Positions 46,911 to 56,560 of a stretch of DNA of 64,000 nt are shown here, one piece after another (within the stretch, counting starts at the first letter, position 1; each line of letters begins with the position of its first letter). The stretch comes from GCA-2862585 sp965661345 (GTDB lineage Bacteria > Bacteroidota > Bacteroidia > Flavobacteriales > UBA7312). Location: contig CBFIDK010000002.1 in NCBI GenBank assembly GCA_965661345.1, positions 62,001-126,000 on the forward strand, in the 5' to 3' direction. The position numbers and the translations under genes are program-made. Under the pieces are notes generated by a model. It saw nothing but the letters and a program-made list of their open reading frames with translations, made no database searches and was not told the origin of the DNA.

Positions 46911-49900
46911 TTACCTTACAATGGTTACAGGACCTGTTAATGGTTCCTTGTTGTTATCGTCGTTAAAACTAATTATATAATAGTATGTTCCAATAGGTAA
47001 GTCATTACCATTGTATTTACCATCCCAGTTGAAAATGTTAGGTGAACTGCTTTCCCAAATTGATGCTCCCCATCTGTTAAAGATTTCAATTTTTACGGAT
47101 TCATATTGGTTCAAATAACTTATTTCCCAAGTGTCATTATATCCATCACCGTTAGGAGAAAAACCTTCGTTCATCCCTACAAAAACACGTATTGTATCGT
47201 TTCCTATACAACCAGTAACAGTGTCTAATGCATAGGCCACATAATTAGTTGTAATCAACGGACTTACATCTATAGTGCTTGAGGTTTCACCAGTACTCCA
47301 TAGATACGGAGACTCGCCTTCAGAAATAGATAGTGACAATGACTCTCCTCGAGTTATACCTATATCATCATTGGCAACAATTACTGGGTTCAACACCTGA
47401 ATAGTTAGTTCGTCAGTGAATGAACATAATGAAGATAAATCAACTACTTCTACGGTTACAGTTGATGAGTTATTTACTATTAAGTCCGCTTCAGAATTAT
47501 TTTCAAAAATCTCTTGATTTGGTGAAACTGACCAATTGTATAAATCGTACTCTGCAAATAAACTTGCGTCTAGGGCAATGCTATCGCCATAACAAACATT
47601 TAAGACTTCGTTGTAATTAAATATTCGTGCAGGATGAATTTCAACTTCTTGAGTAAATTCACATCCATTCTCATCAGTAATAGTTAATTGGAATAATGTA
47701 TCTGCAACATCATTTACAGACGGGAAATCTATAATTATTTCTGCTTGTGAGGCTGCTGAAATTTGGTAGTCAAAACTTGGTGAAATACCAGAAATTGGCT
47801 CTATACTAAAATCGTAGTTACCAGTGTTTGTTGGAGTTCCGCCACTAGCCTGAACTAAAACGCTTCCGTTTTGTCCTTCACAATATTCATTTACAACATC
47901 AATAGAAACAGAATAAGCATCTGGCTGGAATATTTCAAATGTGGATGACTTAGTACATCCATTATTATCGGTAACAACTACTGTATAGTCTCCTGCAGCT
48001 AATATTGAAGGGTTTTCACCTCCCCAGTCTACATTCACATATGGCTGAGTCCCCCCAACTATTTGGCCAACAAGACTTGCTGTACCATCTTCTAAACCAT
48101 TACAACTTACATTAGTCGTTATGACAGAATTAATAAGAAGCGGACTGTCTGGACCGTCAACCGTATATGTTGAAGTATGTTCACAGCCATAAAGGTCAGT
48201 GACTACTAAGTTGTATGTTCCGTTTGAAAGCCCATTAATGTTTTGATTAGTTCCAACCGTGCCATTAGCCCCTGACCATTGGAACTGATAGTTTGGTGTG
48301 CCTCCAACTACTTCTACTGTAATAGCTCCAGAATTATTTTCGTAACAATCATTATCTGTTACGGAATAGGTCGAGATATCTACAATATCAATGGGTGAAG
48401 TAACGTAAACTGAATCTACTAGAACACAATTATTAGCATCAGTAATAACATTAATATACCACTGACCAGGCGCTAAGCCTACAGCTGTAGCCGATTGTTG
48501 ATTTAAAGGATCGCTCCAATCAAATGTGTATGGCAACCATCCTCCTGAAACATTGAAATTGAACGAACCATCTATATCGCCTAAGCAACTAACCGAAGTC
48601 GTATCTTCATTATTATTGATTGAGAATAGTTCAGAATAATTGATAGTTACTTGTCCTGTTCCTACGCAACCATTATTATCAGTATATGTTGCAGTATAAT
48701 CGCCAGCACTTAAATTAGAAGCTTGAGCGATTAACGATATAACATCTAAATCGCTATCACGCCAACTTACTGCGTAGTTACCAAATCCTAAACCGCCAGT
48801 GTAAATTGCTGTTGCTTGTCCATCATGACTTCCTTCACATCTAATGTGTGTTACATCTTCAAAGTCAACTATTATTTGCTCTGGTTGATTTACAGTGATA
48901 TTATCTTCGGCTACACATCCTCTGGAATCGGTCACAGTAATGGAATAAGTATCCTGTGGCACAAGAGACAGTGTATCAAATGTAGCTGAAATACTTGTTC
49001 GTATGTCGTTTGGATTAGTAGAGTTAAACCACTCAAATAAGAATGGAGCTGTACCACCATCAGCATTAGCTAATATAACTGCATCTGAATATCCAAAGCA
49101 AGAAATATCAACGCCATTATAATCAGATAAAATAGATAAATCAATGGTAACTGGAGCTGGCTCACCAATAAAAACTGGAGAATAAACCGTAGAACATCCG
49201 TTGTCATCTTCAACTTCTAGCTGATAGGTGCCTGGAAGTAATCCGTTAACAGTAGGGTTTACCGCCGATAGATTTGCAGGCCATAAATTAACCCCCTGAC
49301 TGTTTTGCCAACTAAATCCATAAGATCCGGAATTAGCCGTTCCACCTGAGACAGTTATTACAGATGCGCTACCATCGGAAGATGATGTACAACTTACATC
49401 TTCAGCATCTACTGAAACACTGATAGGGTTCGGCGCCATTATCTCGATGTTTTCTAATTCAGCTGTACACCCTAAAGAATCTCTGACCGTTGCATTATAC
49501 GTTCCTTCGGATAAGTTTTGAAATGTCGATAAATTCTGCCAACTGACACCACCGTTAATAGAAAATTCATAGAAAGGTGTACCACCGGTAGCATTCAAAG
49601 AAATTTGACCGTCAGTGTCACCATAGCATAGATTATTTACCGTACCTATAAGTACTAAAGTTGGAGAATTAGTTTGAGTAATATAAATACTGTCTTTCGT
49701 GTAGCAAGAATTCATATCCCAAACATGAACATATATTAAGCCCTCCGTTAAATTCTGAGGGTTTGACGTTTGAGAAGAAGTATTTAAAGTGCCATTTTGC
49801 AATTGCAAGGGTAACTGATAAGCATCATCATAAGTCCAAAGAATTGTGTAAGAACCTACACCACCAGAAATACTAACATTAGCACTAGCGTCCCATCCAA

Positions 49901-52900
49901 GGCAACTTTCTTGAGTAGATGAAATTCCGATAATTTCTACCTCATCTGGCTCGCCTACATAGAAAGAATTGTTAAGCTTCTCACACCCATTGGCATCTTC
50001 TAAATCGTAAAAATATACTCCTTCTGAAAGGCCAGTAAGCTTGAACGTATCTTGAGAAATAACACTTACAGTAACCGAAGAAGGTAAATTAGATAAACTA
50101 TATAAAGGAATACCTCCATCAACGATTACAAATACTTCACCGTCGTTAGACGAATTACAAAGCGTATTGGTTACTACATGAGAAACTGATAATGGATCAG
50201 GCTCGAAAATTTCATATGATGTTTGAGCAACGCATCCGTTTGCATCTTGTACCGATAGGTTGTATACTCCAGCAGATAGACCCGTAATTGAATCAACTGT
50301 AATTTGTTGAGAAAATCCAGGATCATTGACAAATAGCCAATAATAATTTCCGGGGAAAGGATTTCCACCATTTATATCTAAAAATATCTTTCCATTGTCT
50401 GCACCATTACATGAAAGTAAAGAGGTTGAAAGTGTAGCATCAACCGATACAGTGATTGGTGGGTCTTCGTCAATTACAAGAGGTTGACTCCAAGTATTTA
50501 CACATGAAGTAGTATCAACTACAGAAAGAGTGTATGTCCCAGCGGGAAGATTATCAATAACAGTGATAGTGTCAGATGATACAAAAGAGCCCGGTATGCC
50601 TGTTAATGTGAACGTAAATGGTAAGGCTTCACCAATAGCCTTTACTTCTAATTCTCCATCACTTCCGCCAAAGCATAAATTATCGGTAACTGTAACCGAC
50701 TGAATTTCTACTTCAGTAATTTTAGGTATAAATACATTAAATGTTTTTTGACAAGTCAATTGATCTGTAACCGTTACCAATGTATTTCCTGAAGAAAGTT
50801 GAGTTGCTACAGATGTTGTTTGACCAGAGGCTAGCCATTGATAAGTATAGCCAGGAACACCTCCTGATGGGGCAATAGTTGCCTCAGCATTGGCACTATT
50901 ACAAGTTTCTGAAACCACATTTGAAAATGAAGCTGAAATTTCTGTGTTCTGATCAATCGCCAAAGTATCTGAAATAGAACAAGAATTAGCATCTGTAGCC
51001 GTTACAATGTAAGAGCCACTTGGCAGCTGATTAACTGTAAGGTTGTTTGAGGCCGTTGAGCTCACTGCACCAACCGATGAAGGATTATGAGTAATCGATA
51101 AATACGGTAAAGTACCTCCAGAAACATCAACAGATATTTGCCCCGTTGATTCTCCAAAACAATTTACATCAATGGTGTTTGTAACAAATGACATTTGTGA
51201 AGGGTGAGCTAACAAGAAAATTAAATTGTCAGTACAGTTTCTAGAGTCTGTGATAGTGACCTGATAAGCGCCTTGCTCTAAATTATTTATGTAATTATTT
51301 GTACTCGAAGATGAGCCTGTCCATGCATAATTGTATGGCGTAGTTCCACCTGAGCCACTTACTGCTATGAAGCCATCTGAACCTTCAAAACAATTTGGAT
51401 TTGATGATGAGTCAGTAGTTAGTACAAGTAAATCAGGTTGAGAGATATTTACAGTTAAAGTATCTGAATTACACCCTGCTATATCAGTTGCAAAAACAGC
51501 ATAACTACCAGCGCTAATATTAAGTTGAGTGTTGGTAGCTCCAGCAAAAGGAGCACCATCTTTTAACCAAGTATATACTAGATTACCTTGACCACCACTA
51601 GAGAACAAAGAAATTGAACCATCAGATAATCCAAAACAACTAGGGGTTGTTGTAGATTGAACAGCAAGAACAATTTGTGTTGGCTCAGTAACTTGAACCG
51701 TTGAAGTAAACGGACAACCCTTGGCGTCTGTTACTGAAATATCATAAAATCCAACAGATAAATTTGAATAGTGATTTGAATCAGCTGACGAAAATGAAGG
51801 CACTATACCATCAACGTCAATGGTGTAAGGCGATGTTCCCAAAGAAGCAGAAACTGATATACTTCCGTCTGCAGAATTGAAACACGTTAGGTCAGATATA
51901 TCTGATGAAACTGATAAAAAGTCAATCTCCTCTATTGTAATTAGAGTATCAAATTGACAAGAATAAGCATCTGTAATACTTAAAAAATAACTGCCCTCAT
52001 CTAGATCATCATATAATCCAATATTTTGAACATCTCCGGCTAAATTGTACTCATACGCAGGTAATCCTCCCGTACCAACAATCTCAAAAGACCCTAATGA
52101 ATTTACACAAAAAATTGTGTCTAGGCTTAACAATTCTAAACCAAGTAATGGGTATTCAAAAACCTCATGAGATAAAGTGTCTATACATCCATTCACATCT
52201 CTGGCTTCTAGAAAGTAAGTCCCCGCTGATAAATTCTCAAAAACTGGTGAAACTTGCCATGCTGATGAATTAATTCTGTAATCATAGCCTGGTGTGCCAC
52301 CAATTGCTAAAACTTCCACACTTCCAGTATTTTGACCGAAACATCTGACCGAATCAGAAGTAAGAACAGACAATTCAACAGGTGGAATATTATCTAAAAC
52401 ATCATAAGTTGCGCTATACAAACATCCATTGGCATCTGATACTTCTAAATTATAAGTACCGCCTTCAATGGAACTTAAATCTTCGCTGGTTGAAGTAAAT
52501 CCATTTGGGCCTGTCCAAGAAAAAGTATAATCTAAGGTGTCTACAACTGCGCCAGTACTATTGTTAATCTTAGGGCCTACGCCACCACTAACATCAATCT
52601 GGATATCTCCATCAAATTGAGAATTACACAGAATATTCGTAATCGTTTCATCAACACTCAATACATCTGGTTCGCGAAGCGTAACAGAACGTACTATTTC
52701 ACATCCTGTTGAAGAAGTAAACAATATAAAATATTCTCCTGCACACAACCCATTTTGTGACGCACTGTTAGCAGCAATCGAATAAAAAGGCGCTCCGAAT
52801 ACAGAATCTTCATAAAAATCTATAGTGTATGTTTCAGGTGATGGGAATATATTTACCTGAATCGATCCATCACAAGAACCATTACAACTTACATTGTAGC

Positions 52901-53261
52901 CATTAAAACTTATTGATGGTGTAAACTGACTAGAGTTAAATATTACTTCAGAAAGTGTTTGTTGGATGTTACATGTATTTGCTCCAGAGGTTATAGTGAT
53001 ATCATAAGTGCCCCCACCAAGATCGTCGAGCAAAAATGTGTCAGTAGCAAACACCGTGTTAAAATTTTCACCGGTTGGAAAAATTACGTCAAGCGTAAAC
53101 GGGGCGCTAAAAGTAGGATCAGGAATAATCTCTATGATTCCGTTATTGTTACATTCATCATCCTGTAGTACATTTACCGTACATTGGGCATTTGACTGAA
53201 TTGCCGAGAAGAAACTAGCAAGAAGAAAAGCTATAATCTTTGCCTTGTCTGATATTTTCAA
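46911..53261 (-). CDS. Giant SprB-repeat adhesin with type B gliding-motility C-terminal domain
   Basis: The 2116 aa contain about 21-22 SprB-type repeats of roughly 85-100 aa. Each opens with C(F/N)G..DG.I.V and closes with L..G.Y.V.VTD..GC, so cysteines recur once or twice per unit. Signal peptide: IIAFLLASFFSAIQSNAQ. The C terminus (FSPNGDGYNDTWEI, IFNRWGASIW, YNGNDLPIGTYYYIISF) is the type B T9SS sorting/gliding domain. The start appears to be TTG 53261; an in-frame stop lies 12 nt upstream and there is no ATG. The family moves along the cell surface during gliding in F. johnsoniae; here motility is not shown. The PorP/SprF partner follows. Confidence 0.92.
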   Translation of the reverse strand: MKISDKAKIIAFLLASFFSAIQSNAQCTVNVLQDDECNNNGIIEIIPDPTFSAPFTLDVIFPTGENFNTVFATDTFLLDDLGGGTYDITITSGANTCNIQQTLSEVIFNSSQFTPSISFNGYNVSCNGSCDGSIQVNIFPSPETYTIDFYEDSVFGAPFYSIAANSASQNGLCAGEYFILFTSSTGCEIVRSVTLREPDVLSVDETITNILCNSQFDGDIQIDVSGGVGPKINNSTGAVVDTLDYTFSWTGPNGFTSTSEDLSSIEGGTYNLEVSDANGCLYSATYDVLDNIPPVELSVLTSDSVRCFGQNTGSVEVLAIGGTPGYDYRINSSAWQVSPVFENLSAGTYFLEARDVNGCIDTLSHEVFEYPLLGLELLSLDTIFCVNSLGSFEIVGTGGLPAYEYNLAGDVQNIGLYDDLDEGSYFLSITDAYSCQFDTLITIEEIDFLSVSSDISDLTCFNSADGSISVSASLGTSPYTIDVDGIVPSFSSADSNHYSNLSVGFYDISVTDAKGCPFTSTVQVTEPTQIVLAVQSTTTPSCFGLSDGSISLFSSGGQGNLVYTWLKDGAPFAGATNTQLNISAGSYAVFATDIAGCNSDTLTVNISQPDLLVLTTDSSSNPNCFEGSDGFIAVSGSGGTTPYNYAWTGSSSSTNNYINNLEQGAYQVTITDSRNCTDNLIFLLAHPSQMSFVTNTIDVNCFGESTGQISVDVSGGTLPYLSITHNPSSVGAVSSTASNNLTVNQLPSGSYIVTATDANSCSISDTLAIDQNTEISASFSNVVSETCNSANAEATIAPSGGVPGYTYQWLASGQTTSVATQLSSGNTLVTVTDQLTCQKTFNVFIPKITEVEIQSVTVTDNLCFGGSDGELEVKAIGEALPFTFTLTGIPGSFVSSDTITVIDNLPAGTYTLSVVDTTSCVNTWSQPLVIDEDPPITVSVDATLSTSLLSCNGADNGKIFLDINGGNPFPGNYYWLFVNDPGFSQQITVDSITGLSAGVYNLSVQDANGCVAQTSYEIFEPDPLSVSHVVTNTLCNSSNDGEVFVIVDGGIPLYSLSNLPSSVTVSVISQDTFKLTGLSEGVYFYDLEDANGCEKLNNSFYVGEPDEVEIIGISSTQESCLGWDASANVSISGGVGSYTILWTYDDAYQLPLQLQNGTLNTSSQTSNPQNLTEGLIYVHVWDMNSCYTKDSIYITQTNSPTLVLIGTVNNLCYGDTDGQISLNATGGTPFYEFSINGGVSWQNLSTFQNLSEGTYNATVRDSLGCTAELENIEIMAPNPISVSVDAEDVSCTSSSDGSASVITVSGGTANSGSYGFSWQNSQGVNLWPANLSAVNPTVNGLLPGTYQLEVEDDNGCSTVYSPVFIGEPAPVTIDLSILSDYNGVDISCFGYSDAVILANADGGTAPFLFEWFNSTNPNDIRTSISATFDTLSLVPQDTYSITVTDSRGCVAEDNITVNQPEQIIVDFEDVTHIRCEGSHDGQATAIYTGGLGFGNYAVSWRDSDLDVISLIAQASNLSAGDYTATYTDNNGCVGTGQVTINYSELFSINNNEDTTSVSCLGDIDGSFNFNVSGGWLPYTFDWSDPLNQQSATAVGLAPGQWYINVITDANNCVLVDSVYVTSPIDIVDISTYSVTDNDCYENNSGAITVEVVGGTPNYQFQWSGANGTVGTNQNINGLSNGTYNLVVTDLYGCEHTSTYTVDGPDSPLLINSVITTNVSCNGLEDGTASLVGQIVGGTQPYVNVDWGGENPSILAAGDYTVVVTDNNGCTKSSTFEIFQPDAYSVSIDVVNEYCEGQNGSVLVQASGGTPTNTGNYDFSIEPISGISPSFDYQISAASQAEIIIDFPSVNDVADTLFQLTITDENGCEFTQEVEIHPARIFNYNEVLNVCYGDSIALDASLFAEYDLYNWSVSPNQEIFENNSEADLIVNNSSTVTVEVVDLSSLCSFTDELTIQVLNPVIVANDDIGITRGESLSLSISEGESPYLWSTGETSSTIDVSPLITTNYVAYALDTVTGCIGNDTIRVFVGMNEGFSPNGDGYNDTWEISYLNQYESVKIEIFNRWGASIWESSSPNIFNWDGKYNGNDLPIGTYYYIISFNDDNNKEPLTGPVTIVR

Positions 53262-53297
53262 AATACTTACGTTTTAGATTATCTAAAATTTTGCATT

Positions 53298-53305
53298 GCA
53301 AGATA
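53298..53305 (-). promoter_or_regulatory. Putative -7 box of the SprB-like operon; intergenic region
   Basis: TATCTTGC on the minus strand resembles TAnnTTTG, with TTG (53330-53328) 22 nt upstream, 36 nt before the TTG start codon. The rest of 53262-53432 holds AT-rich intergenic DNA with no other feature I can support. Confidence 0.45.
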
Positions 53306-53432
53306 CAAAAATTAATAATCTATGGAACAATTACGCTTATTTGTACAAAAGAAATAAACACTTTTTTGTTGATGATGGCGATTGTTTAATTTGAAACGTT
53401 GATTTTAAATTAAAATTAAACAATTAATTTAC

Positions 53433-53440
53433 TAAGTTTG
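53433..53440 (+). promoter_or_regulatory. -7-like box upstream of the 54-aa ORF
   Basis: TAAGTTTG matches TAnnTTTG, 23 nt before ATG 53464. No -33 match. It is the main reason to consider that the small ORF or a small RNA is transcribed. Confidence 0.4.
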
Positions 53441-53463
53441 CTAGGATTACAAACCCTTATCGC

Positions 53464-53628
53464 ATGAAACTATACGCCAACAAAGAGCGCCATCTTTCTC
53501 TTTTGTTATTCTTCCAAAAAATTGATGGTTTTTATCTATTCTTCTCTAGACTCAAAAAACACTTTTACATTGAAATCAGCTTGTACACTTTGTACATTTC
53601 AACCTTAATCTTTTTCATCATTAATTGA
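53464..53628 (+). CDS. Possible 54-aa hydrophobic small protein
   Basis: ATG to TGA encodes 54 residues, starting KLYANKERHLSLLLFFQKID and ending in a hydrophobic stretch (LYTLYISTLIFFIIN) that could be one membrane helix. Two basic residues (RLKK) precede it. The 3' end overlaps the convergent esterase gene by 8 nt. Codons look like AT-rich genomic background, so an accidental ORF is possible; alternatively the region encodes an RNA. I recognise no family. Confidence 0.3.
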   Translation: MKLYANKERHLSLLLFFQKIDGFYLFFSRLKKHFYIEISLYTLYISTLIFFIIN

Positions 53629-54826
53629 TGGTGTTTTTGATAAAACGCTTGTGACTTACGGATTTAGACTGATTGATTAGTTGTAAATGATATAGTCCAT
53701 CTTTCAAATCTCCAATTAAAATTTTTGATTGCCGATCTCTAATATCTGATTCGATTACCTTTTTTCCAAAATTATCAAAAACTACTATTTTTTCAATAAC
53801 AGTATTATTTTCAATGGCAAGTACATCAATAGCTGGATTAGGGAATATTTTTAGTTCACTTGAATTCAACTTATTGTTAACTGATACATTTTCACAAACA
53901 ATATTGTACAAAAAATCACTAATAAATGGAACGGAAGTTTGTGTGATATTTGTAATGGGAGCAGCATGCCCACCACTATTCAAAGTATATAAATCATTGA
54001 GAATGCCTAATGCATCTAATTCATTATGAATTTCCCCCGAGCCACAAAGCACAGAAAAATCAATATTTTGAAGTGGATAATCACATTCATAGCTTACGGT
54101 ATTATCGTCAGTAGCATGTACACTTACAATTGGCTCATCGTCAGCATCAAAAAATGATACCGATTGTATGGCTCCAGCCAAACTTATTGCGCCACTAACT
54201 TCTGAAGAATAGCCTTCGTTTCCACTATTACCTTCTATCCCGCCCGCATTATCAAAAAACACTTGAAGACCATCAGGAATATCGGCTTCATCGACAGCAG
54301 ATAAATGAACTGCTGTTATAGCTCCTGCTGAATAGCCTCCAACAAAAATTAGATTTGGGTTTATTCCGTAACTATTATCATTTTCTGCATAATCTTTTCT
54401 GAAATATCTAACCGCTGCTTTCATATCAGAAATAGAATTTACTAAAGTTTGGGTAAGTAAATCAGAAGCGTTTGGTGCAGTCAAACTAAATGGTGAGATT
54501 AATCTATATTGTATTGAGGCCGTTACGTAACCTCTTTTGGCGAATGATTCGCATAAGCTAACCATAGCAGGATTGTCTTTATTACCTGCTACATATACAC
54601 CTCCGTGAGCAAAAATTAATAAAGGCCGATTGCTTTCCGTATCTCCTTCAGCTTGATAGATATCCATATCTAATCCTGAGTCAGAAGATGACCAGTCGTA
54701 CACATCAGTATATTCTACTGTTGTTTTTAAAATATCAGAAAATATTTCGTCTTGATACCTTTCGTCACATTGCCCAAAAACAAACTGTGAGGTTAAAATA
54801 ATGTTTAATAAAATTAATTTTTTCAT
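53621..54826 (-). CDS. Secreted alpha/beta-hydrolase (carboxylesterase-like) with T9SS sorting domain
   Basis: The 401-aa secreted enzyme has signal peptide LILLNIILTSQFVFGQ. An esterase domain spans about 20-310: LLIFAHGGVYVAGNKDNPAM (oxyanion His-Gly-Gly), FVGGYSAGAITAVHLS (catalytic Ser in GYSAG), VHATDDNTVSYE (likely Asp region) and NSGGHAAP (likely His). A type A sorting domain (IFPNPAIDVLAIEN, LKDGLYHLQLINQ) occupies the last 85 residues. The substrate is unknown; a surface esterase or lipase role is probable. It is 8 nt downstream of metG on the same strand. Confidence 0.88.
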   Translation of the reverse strand: MKKLILLNIILTSQFVFGQCDERYQDEIFSDILKTTVEYTDVYDWSSSDSGLDMDIYQAEGDTESNRPLLIFAHGGVYVAGNKDNPAMVSLCESFAKRGYVTASIQYRLISPFSLTAPNASDLLTQTLVNSISDMKAAVRYFRKDYAENDNSYGINPNLIFVGGYSAGAITAVHLSAVDEADIPDGLQVFFDNAGGIEGNSGNEGYSSEVSGAISLAGAIQSVSFFDADDEPIVSVHATDDNTVSYECDYPLQNIDFSVLCGSGEIHNELDALGILNDLYTLNSGGHAAPITNITQTSVPFISDFLYNIVCENVSVNNKLNSSELKIFPNPAIDVLAIENNTVIEKIVVFDNFGKKVIESDIRDRQSKILIGDLKDGLYHLQLINQSKSVSHKRFIKNTIN

Positions 54827-54834
54827 GAGTTTAA

Positions 54835-56520
54835 TTATTTGCCAAGCTTAGTTACTTGAAATTCAATTTGATCATCTTCAATTTTAGAAAACAAGAGGTT
54901 TGGTTTTCCAATTTTATGACCAGCTTCAATCGATTTAATTTCGTTCCAGTCGGATTTTTGCACCTTCAATAAATCCTGTAATTTATCAGAAGTAAATGGC
55001 AAAAAGGGTTCAGATAATACCATTAAATAGTTAGCGATTTGAAGCGATATATTTAATATCGTTTCAGTTCGTTTTTCATCCGTTTTCTTCAGCTTCCAAG
55101 GCTCTGTATCTGCTAAATATTTATTGCCTAAACGTGCAAGATTCATAAACTCTGTTAATGCCTCCCTCAACTTATATTGCTCAATTAAGGCTCCTATTTT
55201 TTCAGGAAAATTATTCATTTCCTTCATTACGTCTTTGTCGTATGAGTCAAATTCATGTGTGCATGGAACTGTTCCTTGCCAGTATTTATTTGTCAAAACA
55301 GCCACTCTATTAATGAAGTTGCCAAAAATCCCCACCAACTCACTGTTGTTTCGCGTTTGAAAATCTAACCAAGTAAAGTCAGTGTCTTTTGACTCTGGAG
55401 CTGTAGAGCAAAGCGCATAGCGTAAAGCATCTTGTTGCCCGTCAAAATCGTTTAAATATTCGTGTAGCCAAATTGCCCAATTTCTGGAAGTGGATAATTT
55501 CTGACCTTCTAAATTTAAAAACTCATTTGCAGGCACGTTTTTTGGCAAAACAAAATCTCCATGTGCTTTAAGTAAAATTGGAAAGATGATAGCATGAAAT
55601 ACAATATTGTCTTTTCCTATAAAATGAATCAGCTCTGAATCATTTTGCCAATAATCTGTCCACTCTTTTCCATTGTCTTTAGCCCATTGTTTTGTTGCCG
55701 AAATGTATCCTATAGGCGCATCTAACCATACGTATAGAACTTTCCCGTCTTCTCCTTCAATAGGTACTTTTACACCCCAATCTAAATCTCTTGTCATGGC
55801 TCTTTCCCTCAGGCCACCGTCAATCCAGGATTTGCATTGGCCAATAACCTGAGAACGCCATTCTTTTGGGTCGTGATGTTGTTTACCATCAAGTTTGCCG
55901 TTTTCTATCCAATCTTTTAACCATTCTGTATGGTCTTGCATAGGCAAATACCAATGCTTGGTCTCTTTCTTTACAGGAACATTACCGCTTAAAGTAGATT
56001 TTGGATTTAGCAACTCCGAAGGACTCAGTGCTGAGCCACACTTTTCACATTGATCGCCATAAGCTGAATCATAATCGCATTTTGGACACGTCCCCATTAT
56101 GTAGCGATCTGCTAAAAATTGCGAATGGTCCTCATCAAAAAATTGTTCTGATGTCTTTTGAGTAAAAGCCCCTTTATTGTTTAATTCACTGAAAAAATCT
56201 TGCGATGTTTCATGGTGTAAAGGGTCAGAAGTTCTGTGATAAATATCAAACTCAATTCCAAAATCAGCAAAAGATTTTTTATTTAGCTCATGATATTTAT
56301 CTACAATTTCTTGGGGATTAACGCCCTCTTTTTTAGCTTGAAGTGTAATGGCAGCGCCATGTTCATCCGATCCACAAATAAACACTACATCTTGTTTTCT
56401 TGCTCTTCTATACCTTACATAAATATCAGCAGGAAGGTAAGCCCCAGCAATATGTCCAATATGTAATGGCCCATTGGCATAAGGCAATGCTGAAGTAACG
56501 GTGTAGCGTTTTTTTGTCAT
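54835..56520 (-). CDS. metG: Methionyl-tRNA synthetase without C-terminal tRNA-binding domain
   Basis: The start is ATG 56520 (561 aa, TKKRYTVTSALPYANGPLHIGHI); an in-frame upstream start at 56586 would lie in the divergent gene. Motifs are the HIGH-equivalent PLHIGHIAG, a zinc-binding knuckle (CPKCDYDSAYGDQCEKCG), WLDAPIGYISA, and the KMSKS-equivalent GQKLSTSRNWAIW. The anticodon-binding helical domain ends near residue 545. Many Bacteroidetes MetG proteins, from memory, extend to about 690 aa with an EMAP/Trbp111-type domain; this one stops at FQVTKLGK before it. It is divergent from ldcA. Confidence 0.95.
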   Translation of the reverse strand: MTKKRYTVTSALPYANGPLHIGHIAGAYLPADIYVRYRRARKQDVVFICGSDEHGAAITLQAKKEGVNPQEIVDKYHELNKKSFADFGIEFDIYHRTSDPLHHETSQDFFSELNNKGAFTQKTSEQFFDEDHSQFLADRYIMGTCPKCDYDSAYGDQCEKCGSALSPSELLNPKSTLSGNVPVKKETKHWYLPMQDHTEWLKDWIENGKLDGKQHHDPKEWRSQVIGQCKSWIDGGLRERAMTRDLDWGVKVPIEGEDGKVLYVWLDAPIGYISATKQWAKDNGKEWTDYWQNDSELIHFIGKDNIVFHAIIFPILLKAHGDFVLPKNVPANEFLNLEGQKLSTSRNWAIWLHEYLNDFDGQQDALRYALCSTAPESKDTDFTWLDFQTRNNSELVGIFGNFINRVAVLTNKYWQGTVPCTHEFDSYDKDVMKEMNNFPEKIGALIEQYKLREALTEFMNLARLGNKYLADTEPWKLKKTDEKRTETILNISLQIANYLMVLSEPFLPFTSDKLQDLLKVQKSDWNEIKSIEAGHKIGKPNLLFSKIEDDQIEFQVTKLGK

Positions 56521-56536
56521 GAAAAATTTAAAAATA

Positions 56537-56552
56537 TATCTTCGCAAAGATA
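56537..56552. promoter_or_regulatory. Palindromic bidirectional promoter between metG and ldcA
   Basis: TATCTTCG (plus, 56537-56544) and TATCTTTG (minus, 56552-56545) are back to back in a 16-bp near-palindrome. TTTG at 56513-56516, inside the first codons of metG, is 20 nt upstream of the plus box, completing a ldcA promoter. The minus box is 24 nt from the metG ATG. Confidence 0.65.
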
Positions 56553-56560
56553 TTAAAAGA

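Noticed and set aside
46911..53261. Possible assembly collapse or CRISPR-like repeat
   Set aside because: The repetition is at protein level only; DNA units are diverged and there are no identical spaced repeats, so it is a normal SprB repeat gene.
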